Shown piece after piece: positions 27,427-35,929 of a stretch of DNA of 64,000 bases. This DNA is from Stappia sp. TSB10P1A (GTDB taxonomy: Bacteria; Pseudomonadota; Alphaproteobacteria; Rhizobiales; Stappiaceae): positions 124,001-188,000 of the forward strand of contig NZ_FYAU01000035.1 of NCBI RefSeq assembly GCF_900185725.1, given 5' to 3'. The translations under genes were made by a program, and so were the position numbers. Under the pieces are notes generated by a model. It saw nothing but the letters and a program-made list of their open reading frames with translations, did not search any database and was not told the DNA's origin. Within the stretch, counting starts at the first letter, position 1, and every line of letters starts with the position of its first letter.

Positions 27427-27502
27427 GGCCCCGTAGCTCAGTGGATAGAGCACCGGCCTTCTAAGCCGATGGTCGCAGGTTCGAATCCTGCCGGGGTCGC
27501 CA
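27427..27502 (+). tRNA. tRNA-Arg (anticodon TCT)
   Basis: Acceptor GGCCCCG pairs with CGGGGTC, the anticodon loop is CTTCTAA, and the T-loop is TTCGAAT with CCA encoded. The anticodon stem has one mismatch at its outer pair (C-A). Confidence 0.95.
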
Positions 27503-28061
27503 TTATTTCTGTGCAAGGCCCGTGTGCGGCCCGCAGACATGGGTAACGGACGGCCCCTGAGACAGGGGGCAGTCTTGCGCTTGCCCTGCGTCCTTCCGGG
27601 CGGCATCGCGAGCCCCGGCACCGGCGAGCCCCGGCACCGGCAAGCCGAGAGCATACGGCGCGCGAGAGACACCGCAACCGCCGTGGCTCCCCGGTCCCGG
27701 ATCGTCGGCCTTCGGCCTCGTCCGGGAAGACGCAAGGAGAGGGCAGAGCGGGCAACACCTGCCGGGGGTGCCAATGGGTCCCTGTATGTCCGGGCTGTGT
27801 CATGATGCTGGCGGGACGCAGGCCGTTGGGCCCCTGGTCGTTGTGAGACCGTGAGCCGGCATTGGCCCCGCCGGCTCTCCGGCTGCGCCCGCGGCCGGGA
27901 TGACGGCCAATGCAAAGGGTAGGCCTCGTATCCCTTTTGCCGTGACCTCGACCGCGCGCAAGCGCGGAGCCGGGGGGCTGACCGGCCGGTCGCGCGGTCG
28001 TGGTTCTGGCTCCGAGTTCGAAGTGCCTTCCGAACTCTCGGCACACGACCCCGATGACCAT
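27503..28061. repeat. Palindromic repeat remnants between tRNA-Arg and CRISPR array 1
   Basis: No gene is seen. At about 27690-27735 a stretch containing GATCGTCGGCCTTCGGCCTC is the reverse complement of the unit repeated at 61967, 62618 and 63272. A second element around 27868-27905 (CGGCTCTCCGGCTGCGCCCG then CGGCCGGGATGAC) resembles the CGGCTCTCCGGCTTCGCCTG element of the same family at 62413 and 63067. Confidence 0.65.
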
Positions 28062-29858
28062 GGCCTATCCCCACGCGTGTGGGGGAACCATCGGCGAGGT
28101 GGTCAGCATCATCGCCGGGCCGGGCCTATCCCCACGCGTGTGGGGGAACCTGTGTGTTCCGGATCGTATACCACGGATACGCCGGCCTATCCCCACGCGT
28201 GTGGGGGAACCAGGCACCTCCGCATGAGGACTGGGTCTGCATCGGGCCTATCCCCACGCGTGTGGGGGAACCTGACAATGTCCTTCACCTTCGATCAGTC
28301 TCCGGGGCCTATCCCCACGCGTGTGGGGGAACCGCTGTTACAGCGACTGCAATGGCGCCAAATGGGGGCCTATCCCCACGCGTGTGGGGGAACCCTCGCC
28401 AGCCGATCGAGCGCCTTGATGACGTCGGGCCTATCCCCACGCGTGTGGGGGAACCCCTTTTCTTCCTTTGCCCGCCGGCCACGCTTCGGGCCTATCCCCA
28501 CGCGTGTGGGGGAACCCGCCGCGGGCCGCCCCGGGCGCCTCGGGCGATGGGCCTATCCCCACGCGTGTGGGGGAACCGCCCTGAGCCAGTGCCTATGGTG
28601 GTCTGGATAGGGCCTATCCCCACGCGTGTGGGGGAACCTCTCCCGCAGGATCTTTAGCGGCTTGGGCGTGGGGCCTATCCCCACGCGTGTGGGGGAACCC
28701 CAAGGATCTTAGATCGGACCTGCCCAGCGTGAGGCCTATCCCCACGCGTGTGGGGGAACCAGGAGTCCAGCCTCTTGTCCCGCTTGGTCGGCGGGCCTAT
28801 CCCCACGCGTGTGGGGGAACCGCGGATGGCGGAAATCCAACTTTCTTTTCCGTGGGCCTATCCCCACGCGTGTGGGGGAACCCGCTCGTCTGCCGTGCCA
28901 TACAGCACCTCGCCGGGCCTATCCCCACGCGTGTGGGGGAACCCATCCATATCTTTACGGGGTCACTTGGGTCCAGGGCCTATCCCCACGCGTGTGGGGG
29001 AACCCGATTGGCTACGGCCCGGCGCGGTACGAAGTGGGGCCTATCCCCACGCGTGTGGGGGAACCTTGATGTCTCCGCAGCGCGCCGATGATAAGTAGGG
29101 CCTATCCCCACGCGTGTGGGGGAACCTTCAGGATCGCTTCGATGTGCAGCAATCTCGGGGGCCTATCCCCACGCGTGTGGGGGAACCCTGCGGCTGGCGC
29201 GGCTCTACGACATCGACCCGGGCCTATCCCCACGCGTGTGGGGGAACCTTGTCGCGGATCTTCTTTTGCAGCGCCGCCGCGGGCCTATCCCCACGCGTGT
29301 GGGGGAACCCGCCTGCGCCAGGTCGAGCTGGAATGCCGCCAGGGCCTATCCCCACGCGTGTGGGGGAACCGCGCACGATACCCTGCTCGCCGCTCTCCAG
29401 CAGGGCCTATCCCCACGCGTGTGGGGGAACCGCAGTCAAGAGGATTCCTGAATACCTGCCCCGGGGCCTATCCCCACGCGTGTGGGGGAACCCCGCGTCA
29501 TGACCGCGCGCGCCATACTCTCTTGGGCCTATCCCCACGCGTGTGGGGGAACCTTGTAGAGAATGAGAAAGTCGTCCTCTTCCCTGGGCCTATCCCCACG
29601 CGTGTGGGGGAACCCGTCGCACTCATACGAGCAGTACTACCAGGGCGGGCCTATCCCCACGCGTGTGGGGGAACCTCGCGCCCCAGCACCTTGCGCAAAT
29701 GTGCTGCGGGCCTATCCCCACGCGTGTGGGGGAACCTGCCGACCACGGGCTTCGCTCGCAAGCTCTATGGGCCTATCCCCACGCGTGTGGGGGAACCGGG
29801 AAAGGTACTTCCTGCGCCCTCTGTGCCCCGGGCCTATCCCCACGCGTGTGGGGGAACC
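28062..29858 (-). CRISPR. CRISPR array 1, type I-E, 30 repeats and 29 spacers
   Basis: Repeats recur with an exact 61-bp period from 28062 to 29831. The 28-nt repeat in crRNA sense begins GGTTCCCCCACAC and ends GTGGGGATAGGCC; arms CCCCAC and GTGGGG form a stem with an ACGC loop, as in I-E arrays. A 29th position (mostly C in crRNA sense) varies, leaving 32-nt spacers. All repeats appear intact, including the distal one at 28062. The orientation follows the GTTCCCC...GGGGAT polarity and the leader at the high-coordinate end, next to cas2. No spacer was seen twice. Spacer targets are unknown. Confidence 0.98.
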
Positions 29859-29903
29859 CCTAGGGCCCAAGATGCTGATTCCTATCGACAATGTCAAAGA
29901 ACA
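29859..29903 (-). promoter_or_regulatory. Leader and promoter of CRISPR array 1
   Basis: 45 bp between the last repeat and the cas2 stop. On the minus strand TTGACA (29897-29892) and CATCTT (29874-29869) are 17 bp apart, placing the start near the first repeat. It matches the leader of array 2 at about 37 of 45 positions; fixed blocks include TGTTCTTTGACA and TCTTGGGCCCTAGG. Confidence 0.78.
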
Positions 29904-29912
29904 ATGGAGGGT

Positions 29913-30230
29913 TCAGTCAAAACCCTTCATTTCCGGCAAGGGCCGGCGCACCAGCAGCATGGCGTCGTGCGGCACGATATCCTTCGGCGGTTCGCCGAGC
30001 GCCAGCAGGCCGAGGCCGCCATTGGCGGAGCTGTCCACCCATGTCATGACGATGCTGCCACGCCGCAACTGGCCGTGCCAGTCGCGCAGCACATCCCAGA
30101 TCCGCGTGCGCACCCCCGCGCTCATGCGCGGATGGGCATAGACACCGGCCGACAGTTCCAGCATCGCCGAACCGAGAAACCCCCGGTAGCGCCCCTCGAC
30201 ATCGCGGGTGATCACAACCACCATCGGCAT
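29913..30230 (-). CDS. cas2: CRISPR-associated endonuclease Cas2, I-E type
   Basis: 105 residues, the usual length for Cas2e. It starts MPMVVVITRDVEGRYRGFLGSAMLELSAGVY and ends in a family-typical VPHDAMLLVRRPLP. The ferredoxin-like protein forms the central dimer of the Cas1-Cas2 integrase that inserts new spacers. Its ATG shares one base with the cas1 stop (TGATG), so it is translationally coupled. It is the last gene of the operon; its stop lies only about 10 bases from the conserved leader block of array 1. Confidence 0.95.
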   Translation of the reverse strand: MPMVVVITRDVEGRYRGFLGSAMLELSAGVYAHPRMSAGVRTRIWDVLRDWHGQLRRGSIVMTWVDSSANGGLGLLALGEPPKDIVPHDAMLLVRRPLPEMKGFD

Positions 30231-31117
30231 CAGGCGGGCGCCTCCGTGTCGGTCTCCTCGCCGGGGCCGATCAGCGACTTGATACGGTCGATCATCGAGG
30301 GAATGACCGAGCGCTGGCGAAACAGCAGCGCCGCACGCCGCCGGGTCAGCCGCTCGACCGCTTCGCCCGACTTGATCGCCTCGCGGGCGGCGCCGAAGGC
30401 GATGTCCAGCACCAGGTCGTGGCGGTAGAGGTCGGCGATGTCGAGCACGAAGGACTGGCCGGAGTCCTCGTGGATGAACCCGAGCTGCGGGATGGCGCCG
30501 AGACTGGCGACGGCGACCGAGGCGGCGGCGCGCATGGCGCTGGCCGCATGGTTGATGCCCTGATTGGGCAGGTCGCCGGAATTGGGATTGGCGCGGTCAT
30601 AGTTGCGCCCCTTCCAGGGAACGCCGTGGCGTTCGGCGGCAAGCTGGTAGCTGCGCTTGATCCGCGCGCCTTCCTGCCCGCGCAGCACGTCGATGTCGCG
30701 GGTGCGGACGATCTCGCCGAAGCGGATGGCATACATGGCGCGGGCGACCTCCATCCGGGTACCGGGGTCCGACCACAGGCGGGCCTGCTCGCGCGCCAGC
30801 GCCGAACTGTCGGGCATCAGGGGAGGGGCGGTGTAGAAGCGCACGCCGCCTTCGCCGATGGCCGCCAGCGCACAGCCATGCCGCGCCAGCAGCCGCAGCG
30901 CATCGTGGGTGACGCTCGATCCGGGGCCGAGCAGGATGATGGACAGCGACTGGTGCGGGATCTGGTAGTCGCCGGCGGCAAGCTCGCCGCCGCCGGCGGT
31001 CAGGAAGCGCAGGCAGCCATCCTCGACCTCAAGCCGCCCCCGGTCCAGCCAGACGAGGCCATGCCGGTCGGCATGGGGGATGCGGGCCTTTTCAAGCCCC
31101 AGACGGCCGACCAGCAC
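30230..31117 (-). CDS. cas1: CRISPR-associated endonuclease Cas1, I-E type
   Basis: 295 residues starting at a GTG (31117) with GGGAGG upstream. The N-terminal beta domain reads RHGLVWLDRGRLEVEDG and IPHQSLSIILLGPGSSVTHDAL. The catalytic helical domain keeps the expected Glu/His/Asp: RNYDRANPNSGDLPNQGINHAASAMR, LGFIHEDSGQSFVLDIADLYRHDL. It integrates spacers at the leader-repeat junction with Cas2. A three-base gap from cas6e indicates a single operon. Confidence 0.96.
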   Translation of the reverse strand: MLVGRLGLEKARIPHADRHGLVWLDRGRLEVEDGCLRFLTAGGGELAAGDYQIPHQSLSIILLGPGSSVTHDALRLLARHGCALAAIGEGGVRFYTAPPLMPDSSALAREQARLWSDPGTRMEVARAMYAIRFGEIVRTRDIDVLRGQEGARIKRSYQLAAERHGVPWKGRNYDRANPNSGDLPNQGINHAASAMRAAASVAVASLGAIPQLGFIHEDSGQSFVLDIADLYRHDLVLDIAFGAAREAIKSGEAVERLTRRRAALLFRQRSVIPSMIDRIKSLIGPGEETDTEAPA

Positions 31118-31120
31118 CGC

Positions 31121-31885
31121 TCACCTCCCGGCCGACCTGAGCAGCAACATGCCGTAGCCATAGGCGGCATGGCGCCCGACCCCGGTGGCGAGCAGGCGGG
31201 CGAAGGCGGTCGGATCACCGATCCGCAACTCGCCATGGAACGTCGCGTCGGGACCTTCGGAAACGGACGAGCCGCGCCGCACCCGCCGCCGTTCGAAGCC
31301 GACGAGATGCGTGCCGTGCACGATCAGCTCCGCCGCGTCCTTCAGCCGGTGCGCGAGCCAGTCGCGATAGACCTCCTCGCGGCGCAGCGGCGTCTCCGCG
31401 TCCGCCGGCGGGCCGTCGGGATGACGGCGGATCGCATCGACCAGGAAGGCGTCGACCTCGGCTTTCGCCGCGAAGGGCTTGCCGTCCGTCGCGGGGCCGG
31501 CCTGGGCGAGAGGCTTCAGCAGCCGCCGCACCGGGCGCACCCGCAGGTCGAAGGCCAGGCGGCGGCCGGTCTTCCAGGCGTCGGGCATGGTCTTGACCGC
31601 CAGCCGGTCGATGGCGAAGGCGGCCAGCGCTTCCGGCGCTCCGACCGCCGCCGCCGTGTCGCGCAGGTCCTCGCCGCTCCTTGGTGTGTAGGCGTAGAGC
31701 GTCGCCGCCCGCCCGCCGGGCGAGACCATCAGGCGGAAGGGTTGCAGCGCCTTTGGTCCGAAGGTCTCGCCGAGCAGGTGGTGCAGGGCGCGGCCTTCGT
31801 CGTCGCCATGGCCGCGATGGGCGGCAAGGCGGCGCAGATCCCGCAGGTGGACCGGCAGGCTGACCATGTTGAGGGGCTGGCTCAT
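31121..31885 (-). CDS. cas6e: crRNA endoribonuclease Cas6e
   Basis: 254 residues from the ATG at 31885. It has two ferredoxin-like halves; the C-terminal glycine-rich loop FARLLATGVGRHAAYGYGMLLL is the RAMP signature. The N-terminus HLRDLRRLAAHRGHGDDEGRALHHLL supplies the histidine-rich helix used in catalysis by relatives. It cuts pre-crRNA at the base of the repeat stem and stays in Cascade. The cas5e stop overlaps its start by 4 bp. Confidence 0.94.
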   Translation of the reverse strand: MSQPLNMVSLPVHLRDLRRLAAHRGHGDDEGRALHHLLGETFGPKALQPFRLMVSPGGRAATLYAYTPRSGEDLRDTAAAVGAPEALAAFAIDRLAVKTMPDAWKTGRRLAFDLRVRPVRRLLKPLAQAGPATDGKPFAAKAEVDAFLVDAIRRHPDGPPADAETPLRREEVYRDWLAHRLKDAAELIVHGTHLVGFERRRVRRGSSVSEGPDATFHGELRIGDPTAFARLLATGVGRHAAYGYGMLLLRSAGR

Positions 31886-32625
31886 GCCGCGGCTCCTTCC
31901 ATCCGGATCCGGCCCTCGACGACCTTGCGCGCGCCGCCATGCAGGCCGGTGCGCCAGTTGCGCAGGTCGGGCAGTTCGACGATGCGCTCCACATCGGCGC
32001 CGTCGACGGGGCCCTCGCCGAGCGGCCACAGCGCCCGCATGGCATGGGGGAGGGCGCGCGCGTCCCCCTCGCCGACCGGCAGGCGGCACAGCGCCTCGAA
32101 GGCCGTCTCCGCCGCGACGAAGCAGGAGAACAGCCCGGCGGTGGGAAGGCAGGGCTTGCGGCCGATGAAGAGCGGCCGGGCCGGACGCTGCAGCGCGTCG
32201 GCAAGCGCGTCGAGGTCCGGCGTCTCGTCGGCCGGCTGCAGCCGAAGGACGATGCCGACGCGCGCATCCATGTGGAAATCGCGCTGGCGGCGATGCGGGG
32301 CGCCGTAGCTGGCGCCGTCGCGCCCTTCCGGAACGCCGAACGTGGTCCAGCCTCTCTCGGTCTTCTCCAGCCGGGCGTTCTGCGTGTCGGTCAGCAGTCC
32401 GGCGGGGTTTTCCCGCTCGCGGCGGGCGGCGAAGACCAGGCGATCCTGGAGCGCCTGGTGTTGTTGCCAATCCGTCCGGCGCCAGCCGAGCGCATTGGCC
32501 AGCAGTCCGGTCAGCATCGAGGCGGCCGGAAAGTCGCGGGTGACGCCGACATGATCGATCCGCACGCCGCCGAAGGCGAGCAGAGGCGCTTCCAGCACAA
32601 GCGCGAGCCAGCGGTGGTCAGGCAT
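31882..32625 (-). CDS. cas5e: Cascade subunit Cas5e
   Basis: 247 residues. It starts MPDHRWLALVLEAPLLAFGG and continues RDFPAASMLTGLLANALGW, both typical of Cas5e. It includes LLTDTQ and the late YGAPHRRQRDFHMDA, and caps the 5' handle of crRNA in Cascade. It overlaps cas7e by 8 bases. Confidence 0.94.
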   Translation of the reverse strand: MPDHRWLALVLEAPLLAFGGVRIDHVGVTRDFPAASMLTGLLANALGWRRTDWQQHQALQDRLVFAARRERENPAGLLTDTQNARLEKTERGWTTFGVPEGRDGASYGAPHRRQRDFHMDARVGIVLRLQPADETPDLDALADALQRPARPLFIGRKPCLPTAGLFSCFVAAETAFEALCRLPVGEGDARALPHAMRALWPLGEGPVDGADVERIVELPDLRNWRTGLHGGARKVVEGRIRMEGAAA

Positions 32626-33763
32626 CGGGAGCGGCCTCGACCCGGCCTGCCGCCCATTGCGCCAGATCCGCGAGCGACAGGCAGGCGAGCCCGCTGTCGG
32701 CCGGGCTTTCGAGCGGCGTGTCGGCGGTGGAGAGATAGCGCCGCTGCTCGCCGGTCGCATACGCTCCGTCGATCTTCGCCAGGTGGGCGCTCAGCGCCGC
32801 GACGGCCGCGTCGGCATCATGCCGCAGGGCCTTGCGGAAGGCGGTGGCGAGCGAACGCGGCTGGCGGTCGCCGGCTTCCACCAGCATCAGGTCGGCGCGG
32901 CCGAAGGGGGCGGTGGAGCCGAGCTTGGCCCCCGGCGAGACCTCGGCGATCAGGTGCAGCAGGTTGTGCAGCACGCGCGCGGCCAGATCCCGGTCGCCAC
33001 CGCAATTGCCGATCAGGCCCGGCAGATCGACCACCACATAGCCGTAGAACAGGCCGCAGGTGAGTTCGGTCTCCTGGATCGTGTCGGCGCCGCTGTCGTC
33101 CTCGTCGTGCTTGAGGTCGTCGACGGCGGTGAAATAATCGCCCTCCGCTTCCGCCGCGTGGACGGTGAAGGCATGGGCGACATAGACCGGCGCCTCGATA
33201 TTGGCGGCCGGGTCGGACGTGACCATGCGGCCGAAAAGGGCGGCGGCGAGACCGCCGGGAACGGCGGTGTTCTCCGCCATCGCCTTGAAGTTCTTGTCCT
33301 TGACCCAGTCGGCGACGGCCTTCTCGGCGGCCTTGGCATCGGCCGAGGCGGCGGCGATCTCTTCCGCGCGGGCGGCGAGCCACTCGAGTTCCGGCTGGCC
33401 GAGCAGCAGCGTCTGGCGGCTCTTCTTGCCCTTGTCGGCGTTCTTGCCATAGACGAGCCGCTGGAACTCCGGCTCCAGCGCGTTGACGATCTCGTCCGGA
33501 TAGCGGCCGCGCAGGGGCGCGATCACCTTCTCGGTGACCAGTTCGCGGGAGCGGAAGGACCCGACATAGCCGGCAAGGGTCTGCAGCGCATGCGGGTCGG
33601 TTTCCGCCATGCGCCAATGCCGCTTGAGGCATTGGGACGAGATGCGGGTGCGGTTGGTGCCGCCATAGGCGAGGCGCTTGGCCTGGCCGGTGTCGTCGCG
33701 GTTCAGCAGGGCAGCGGTGTAGGAATGCAGCGTGTGGATCTGCAGGAAGCGGGGCGCGGTCAT
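32618..33763 (-). CDS. cas7e: Cascade backbone subunit Cas7e
   Basis: 381 residues. MTAPRFLQIHTLHSYTAALLNRDDTGQAKRLAYGG followed by RISSQCLKRHWRM is the Cas7e signature. ELTCGLFYGYVVVDLPGL and STAPFGRADLMLVEAGDRQPRSLATAF follow. Six copies form the helical crRNA-binding backbone of Cascade. The length and motifs fit an intact gene. It overlaps cse2 by 4 bases. Confidence 0.95.
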   Translation of the reverse strand: MTAPRFLQIHTLHSYTAALLNRDDTGQAKRLAYGGTNRTRISSQCLKRHWRMAETDPHALQTLAGYVGSFRSRELVTEKVIAPLRGRYPDEIVNALEPEFQRLVYGKNADKGKKSRQTLLLGQPELEWLAARAEEIAAASADAKAAEKAVADWVKDKNFKAMAENTAVPGGLAAALFGRMVTSDPAANIEAPVYVAHAFTVHAAEAEGDYFTAVDDLKHDEDDSGADTIQETELTCGLFYGYVVVDLPGLIGNCGGDRDLAARVLHNLLHLIAEVSPGAKLGSTAPFGRADLMLVEAGDRQPRSLATAFRKALRHDADAAVAALSAHLAKIDGAYATGEQRRYLSTADTPLESPADSGLACLSLADLAQWAAGRVEAAPDA

Positions 33764-34341
33764 CGGGCGGTGTCCTTGGCGTTGATGGCGGCCGCGTCGA
33801 GGCCGCGATAATAGGTTTCGGCGAGCTTGCGCAGGTCCCTGGGCGTGTCGAACCAGACCAGGCGGGCGATGTCGGTGCAGTCGATGCCCGCGGCGGACGC
33901 GCCGCCCGCCGCAAGCAGGCGCACCAAGCGTTCGAGCGCGTCCGCCCGCCCGCCGCGCGGCAGGGCGAGGAACCGGGCGAGCCGGGCCTCGGAGAGACCG
34001 GCCTTGTGCAGCGCCCGGCCGAGCGCGTGCTCGGCTCCGGGCTTGTGGAACGGCACGCGGGTGGAGCGCGCGCCCTTCGGCGCCAACAGGGCGAGGAGAC
34101 GCACGAGCCTCAGGTCGCGCGGTTCGCCCTGAAGGCCGCAGTCGACGGCAAGCTTCCAGAACTCCGGCTCGCCGGGGCCGTCCACCTCCATCCGGCGCAG
34201 GCGCGCGAGCTGGCCCGGATCGAGCCGCAGCATCGCGGCGGCGAGCCTGGCGACGGTGGCGGCGGGGCCGTCCGTCTCCCGGGCCGGCGGGGTTTCGGGG
34301 GGCGGTTGGGATGCGGGGTGGGCTGTCGGTTCAGGCGGCAT
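33760..34341 (-). CDS. cse2: Cascade small subunit Cse2 (CasB)
   Basis: 193 residues. The helical Cse2 core is visible (PKGARSTRVPFHKPGAEHALGRAL, then LARFLALPRGGRADALERLVRLLAAGG, IDCTDIARLVWFDTP). The first 25 residues are Pro-rich and disordered, an unusual extension (PEPTAHPASQPPPETPPARE). Two copies stabilise the displaced strand in Cascade. It overlaps cas8e by 11 bases. Confidence 0.92.
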   Translation of the reverse strand: MPPEPTAHPASQPPPETPPARETDGPAATVARLAAAMLRLDPGQLARLRRMEVDGPGEPEFWKLAVDCGLQGEPRDLRLVRLLALLAPKGARSTRVPFHKPGAEHALGRALHKAGLSEARLARFLALPRGGRADALERLVRLLAAGGASAAGIDCTDIARLVWFDTPRDLRKLAETYYRGLDAAAINAKDTAR

Positions 34342-35929
34342 CGCTGGCGGTCCTCCCTTGCGGGGCTTGCGGGAACAGCTCCGGCCACGCATCACGCAGG
34401 GCGCGGGCGTAGAGCGCGCGGCGCGCCCGCGCCTCGGCGCGGTGGCGGTAGAGCGAGGGGGAGGGCATCGTCGGCAGGGCTTCGTCGAACAGCGCCCAGG
34501 TGTACTCCTTGAGCCGGGCCGCGAAGGCGAGCTCCGCCGCGCGTCTCGCCTCGGCGTCGGCCTCCTCGGCCTCGAAACGCGCCCACAGGTGCTCAAAGAA
34601 GATGTTGTCGGCGAAGCGGGCGAGACTGTCGCGCGCCGGGCGGGCGAAAGCATAGGCATCGCGCCGGATCCGCTCCCGCTCGCCCCCGGCGGCGGCCAGC
34701 ACCAGCGCATAGGCGAGCGCCTTGTCGAAGGCGGCGACCGTGTCCGCCTGGGCCTTGGCCATCCGGTGCAGTTCGTCGCGAGAGGGACCGAGGGCGATCG
34801 CGGCCTTGCCGGCAACCGGAATGAGGCGGGACCTGTAGCCTTCGGTCTTGGAATTGCCCCGCGCCAGCGCCATGGCGACGATGGTCACGCCGGGGCCGCC
34901 GGCGCTCCCTTCGGCACCGGCCGGACGGGCCAGCGGCGGCACGGCCCAGGTGCCGGAAAACAGCAGCTCCATCAGCGTGGTATAGTCGAAGTCGCCGCCG
35001 GCGAGGGTGAAGCTCTTGGCCTCCGTCTTGTGGATCGGAGCCCAGGGGTCGCCGACGGCGCCTTTGAGGGGCTTGGCGTCGATGCGGGTGGCGGCCGAGG
35101 TGCCCTTGACGCCGGCCAGCACGCCGTCCCGCAGGCGCAGGCGGACACGGCGACAGACCTCGATGAACCAGATGTCGAGCTGCCGCGTGCGCAACTGCGC
35201 GCCCTCCGGCCAGGGCCGGGTCCAGGTCAGGCCGATGCCGCCCTGGTCCGGATAGTCGAGCGTGTGCCAGGCGGCGCGATTGCCCAGCAGCAGCCGGACG
35301 TCGCGGCGGATCCAGGCGCCGGGACGCGGCGCCATGTCCTTCGCCGAGGCGCCGCCGGCAAGGGGCGCCAGCGTCAGCAGCGCGCGCGAGGACGAACCGC
35401 CGTTCATGCGGGCGATGCCGTAATTGCCGGCGCCGCCAAAGCCTTCGCCGGTCTGCAGCGCGACAAGCGCGAAGATCCAGTCTTCCGGGGCGCCCTGCCG
35501 GGCAATGGCCTGTTTCAGGTCGTGGTTGCGCGAGGTGATGAGCAGGTCGAGCGCGTCCGCCGTCGGCACGTCATTGGGGAGCTTCACCCCGTCCGGCACC
35601 GGCGGCTGCAGGAAGGCGGGCCGCGACCGGTCGTCGACGACGAGGCACCAGGGCTCGTCCTCGGGAAAGTCGGGGGTGAGGCCGCGCAGCAGCTCGCGCC
35701 AGTCGTCCTCGCTCTCCGGCATGTCGGCGAGACCGGCCCGGTGCAGCGCCAGCGCGGCGAGCTGCACCAGGAACATGTGCCAGAACATCGCCTGATGCGG
35801 GCGCAGCGCGGGAAAGCCCGTCACCGCATCGCGGGCCAGCGCCGCGAGCACGCCGGGCAGCGTCAGCGCGCCGCAAGGCTCGGCGGTGATCAGCGGACGG
35901 GAGAGGAGGTTCAGCGGGGCGTCGGTCAT
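34331..35929 (-). CDS. cas8e: Cascade large subunit Cas8e (Cse1/CasA)
   Basis: 532 residues. The N-terminus MTDAPLNLLSRPLITAE is followed by EDEPWCLVVDDRSRPAFLQPPVP, a Cse1 hallmark, and the ligand-rich ARMNGGSSSRALLTLAP loop implicated in PAM reading. The C-terminal four-helix bundle starts about residue 380. Cas8e recognises the PAM and recruits Cas3. It starts at 35929 with the cas3 stop overlapping by 4 bases. Confidence 0.94.
   Translation of the reverse strand: MTDAPLNLLSRPLITAEPCGALTLPGVLAALARDAVTGFPALRPHQAMFWHMFLVQLAALALHRAGLADMPESEDDWRELLRGLTPDFPEDEPWCLVVDDRSRPAFLQPPVPDGVKLPNDVPTADALDLLITSRNHDLKQAIARQGAPEDWIFALVALQTGEGFGGAGNYGIARMNGGSSSRALLTLAPLAGGASAKDMAPRPGAWIRRDVRLLLGNRAAWHTLDYPDQGGIGLTWTRPWPEGAQLRTRQLDIWFIEVCRRVRLRLRDGVLAGVKGTSAATRIDAKPLKGAVGDPWAPIHKTEAKSFTLAGGDFDYTTLMELLFSGTWAVPPLARPAGAEGSAGGPGVTIVAMALARGNSKTEGYRSRLIPVAGKAAIALGPSRDELHRMAKAQADTVAAFDKALAYALVLAAAGGERERIRRDAYAFARPARDSLARFADNIFFEHLWARFEAEEADAEARRAAELAFAARLKEYTWALFDEALPTMPSPSLYRHRAEARARRALYARALRDAWPELFPQAPQGRTASDAA

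Noticed and set aside
28000-29863. Open frames translating the CRISPR repeats as PIPTRVGEP or AYPHACGGT repeats
   Set aside because: They are products of a 61-bp period reading through stop-free repeats, not repetitive proteins.
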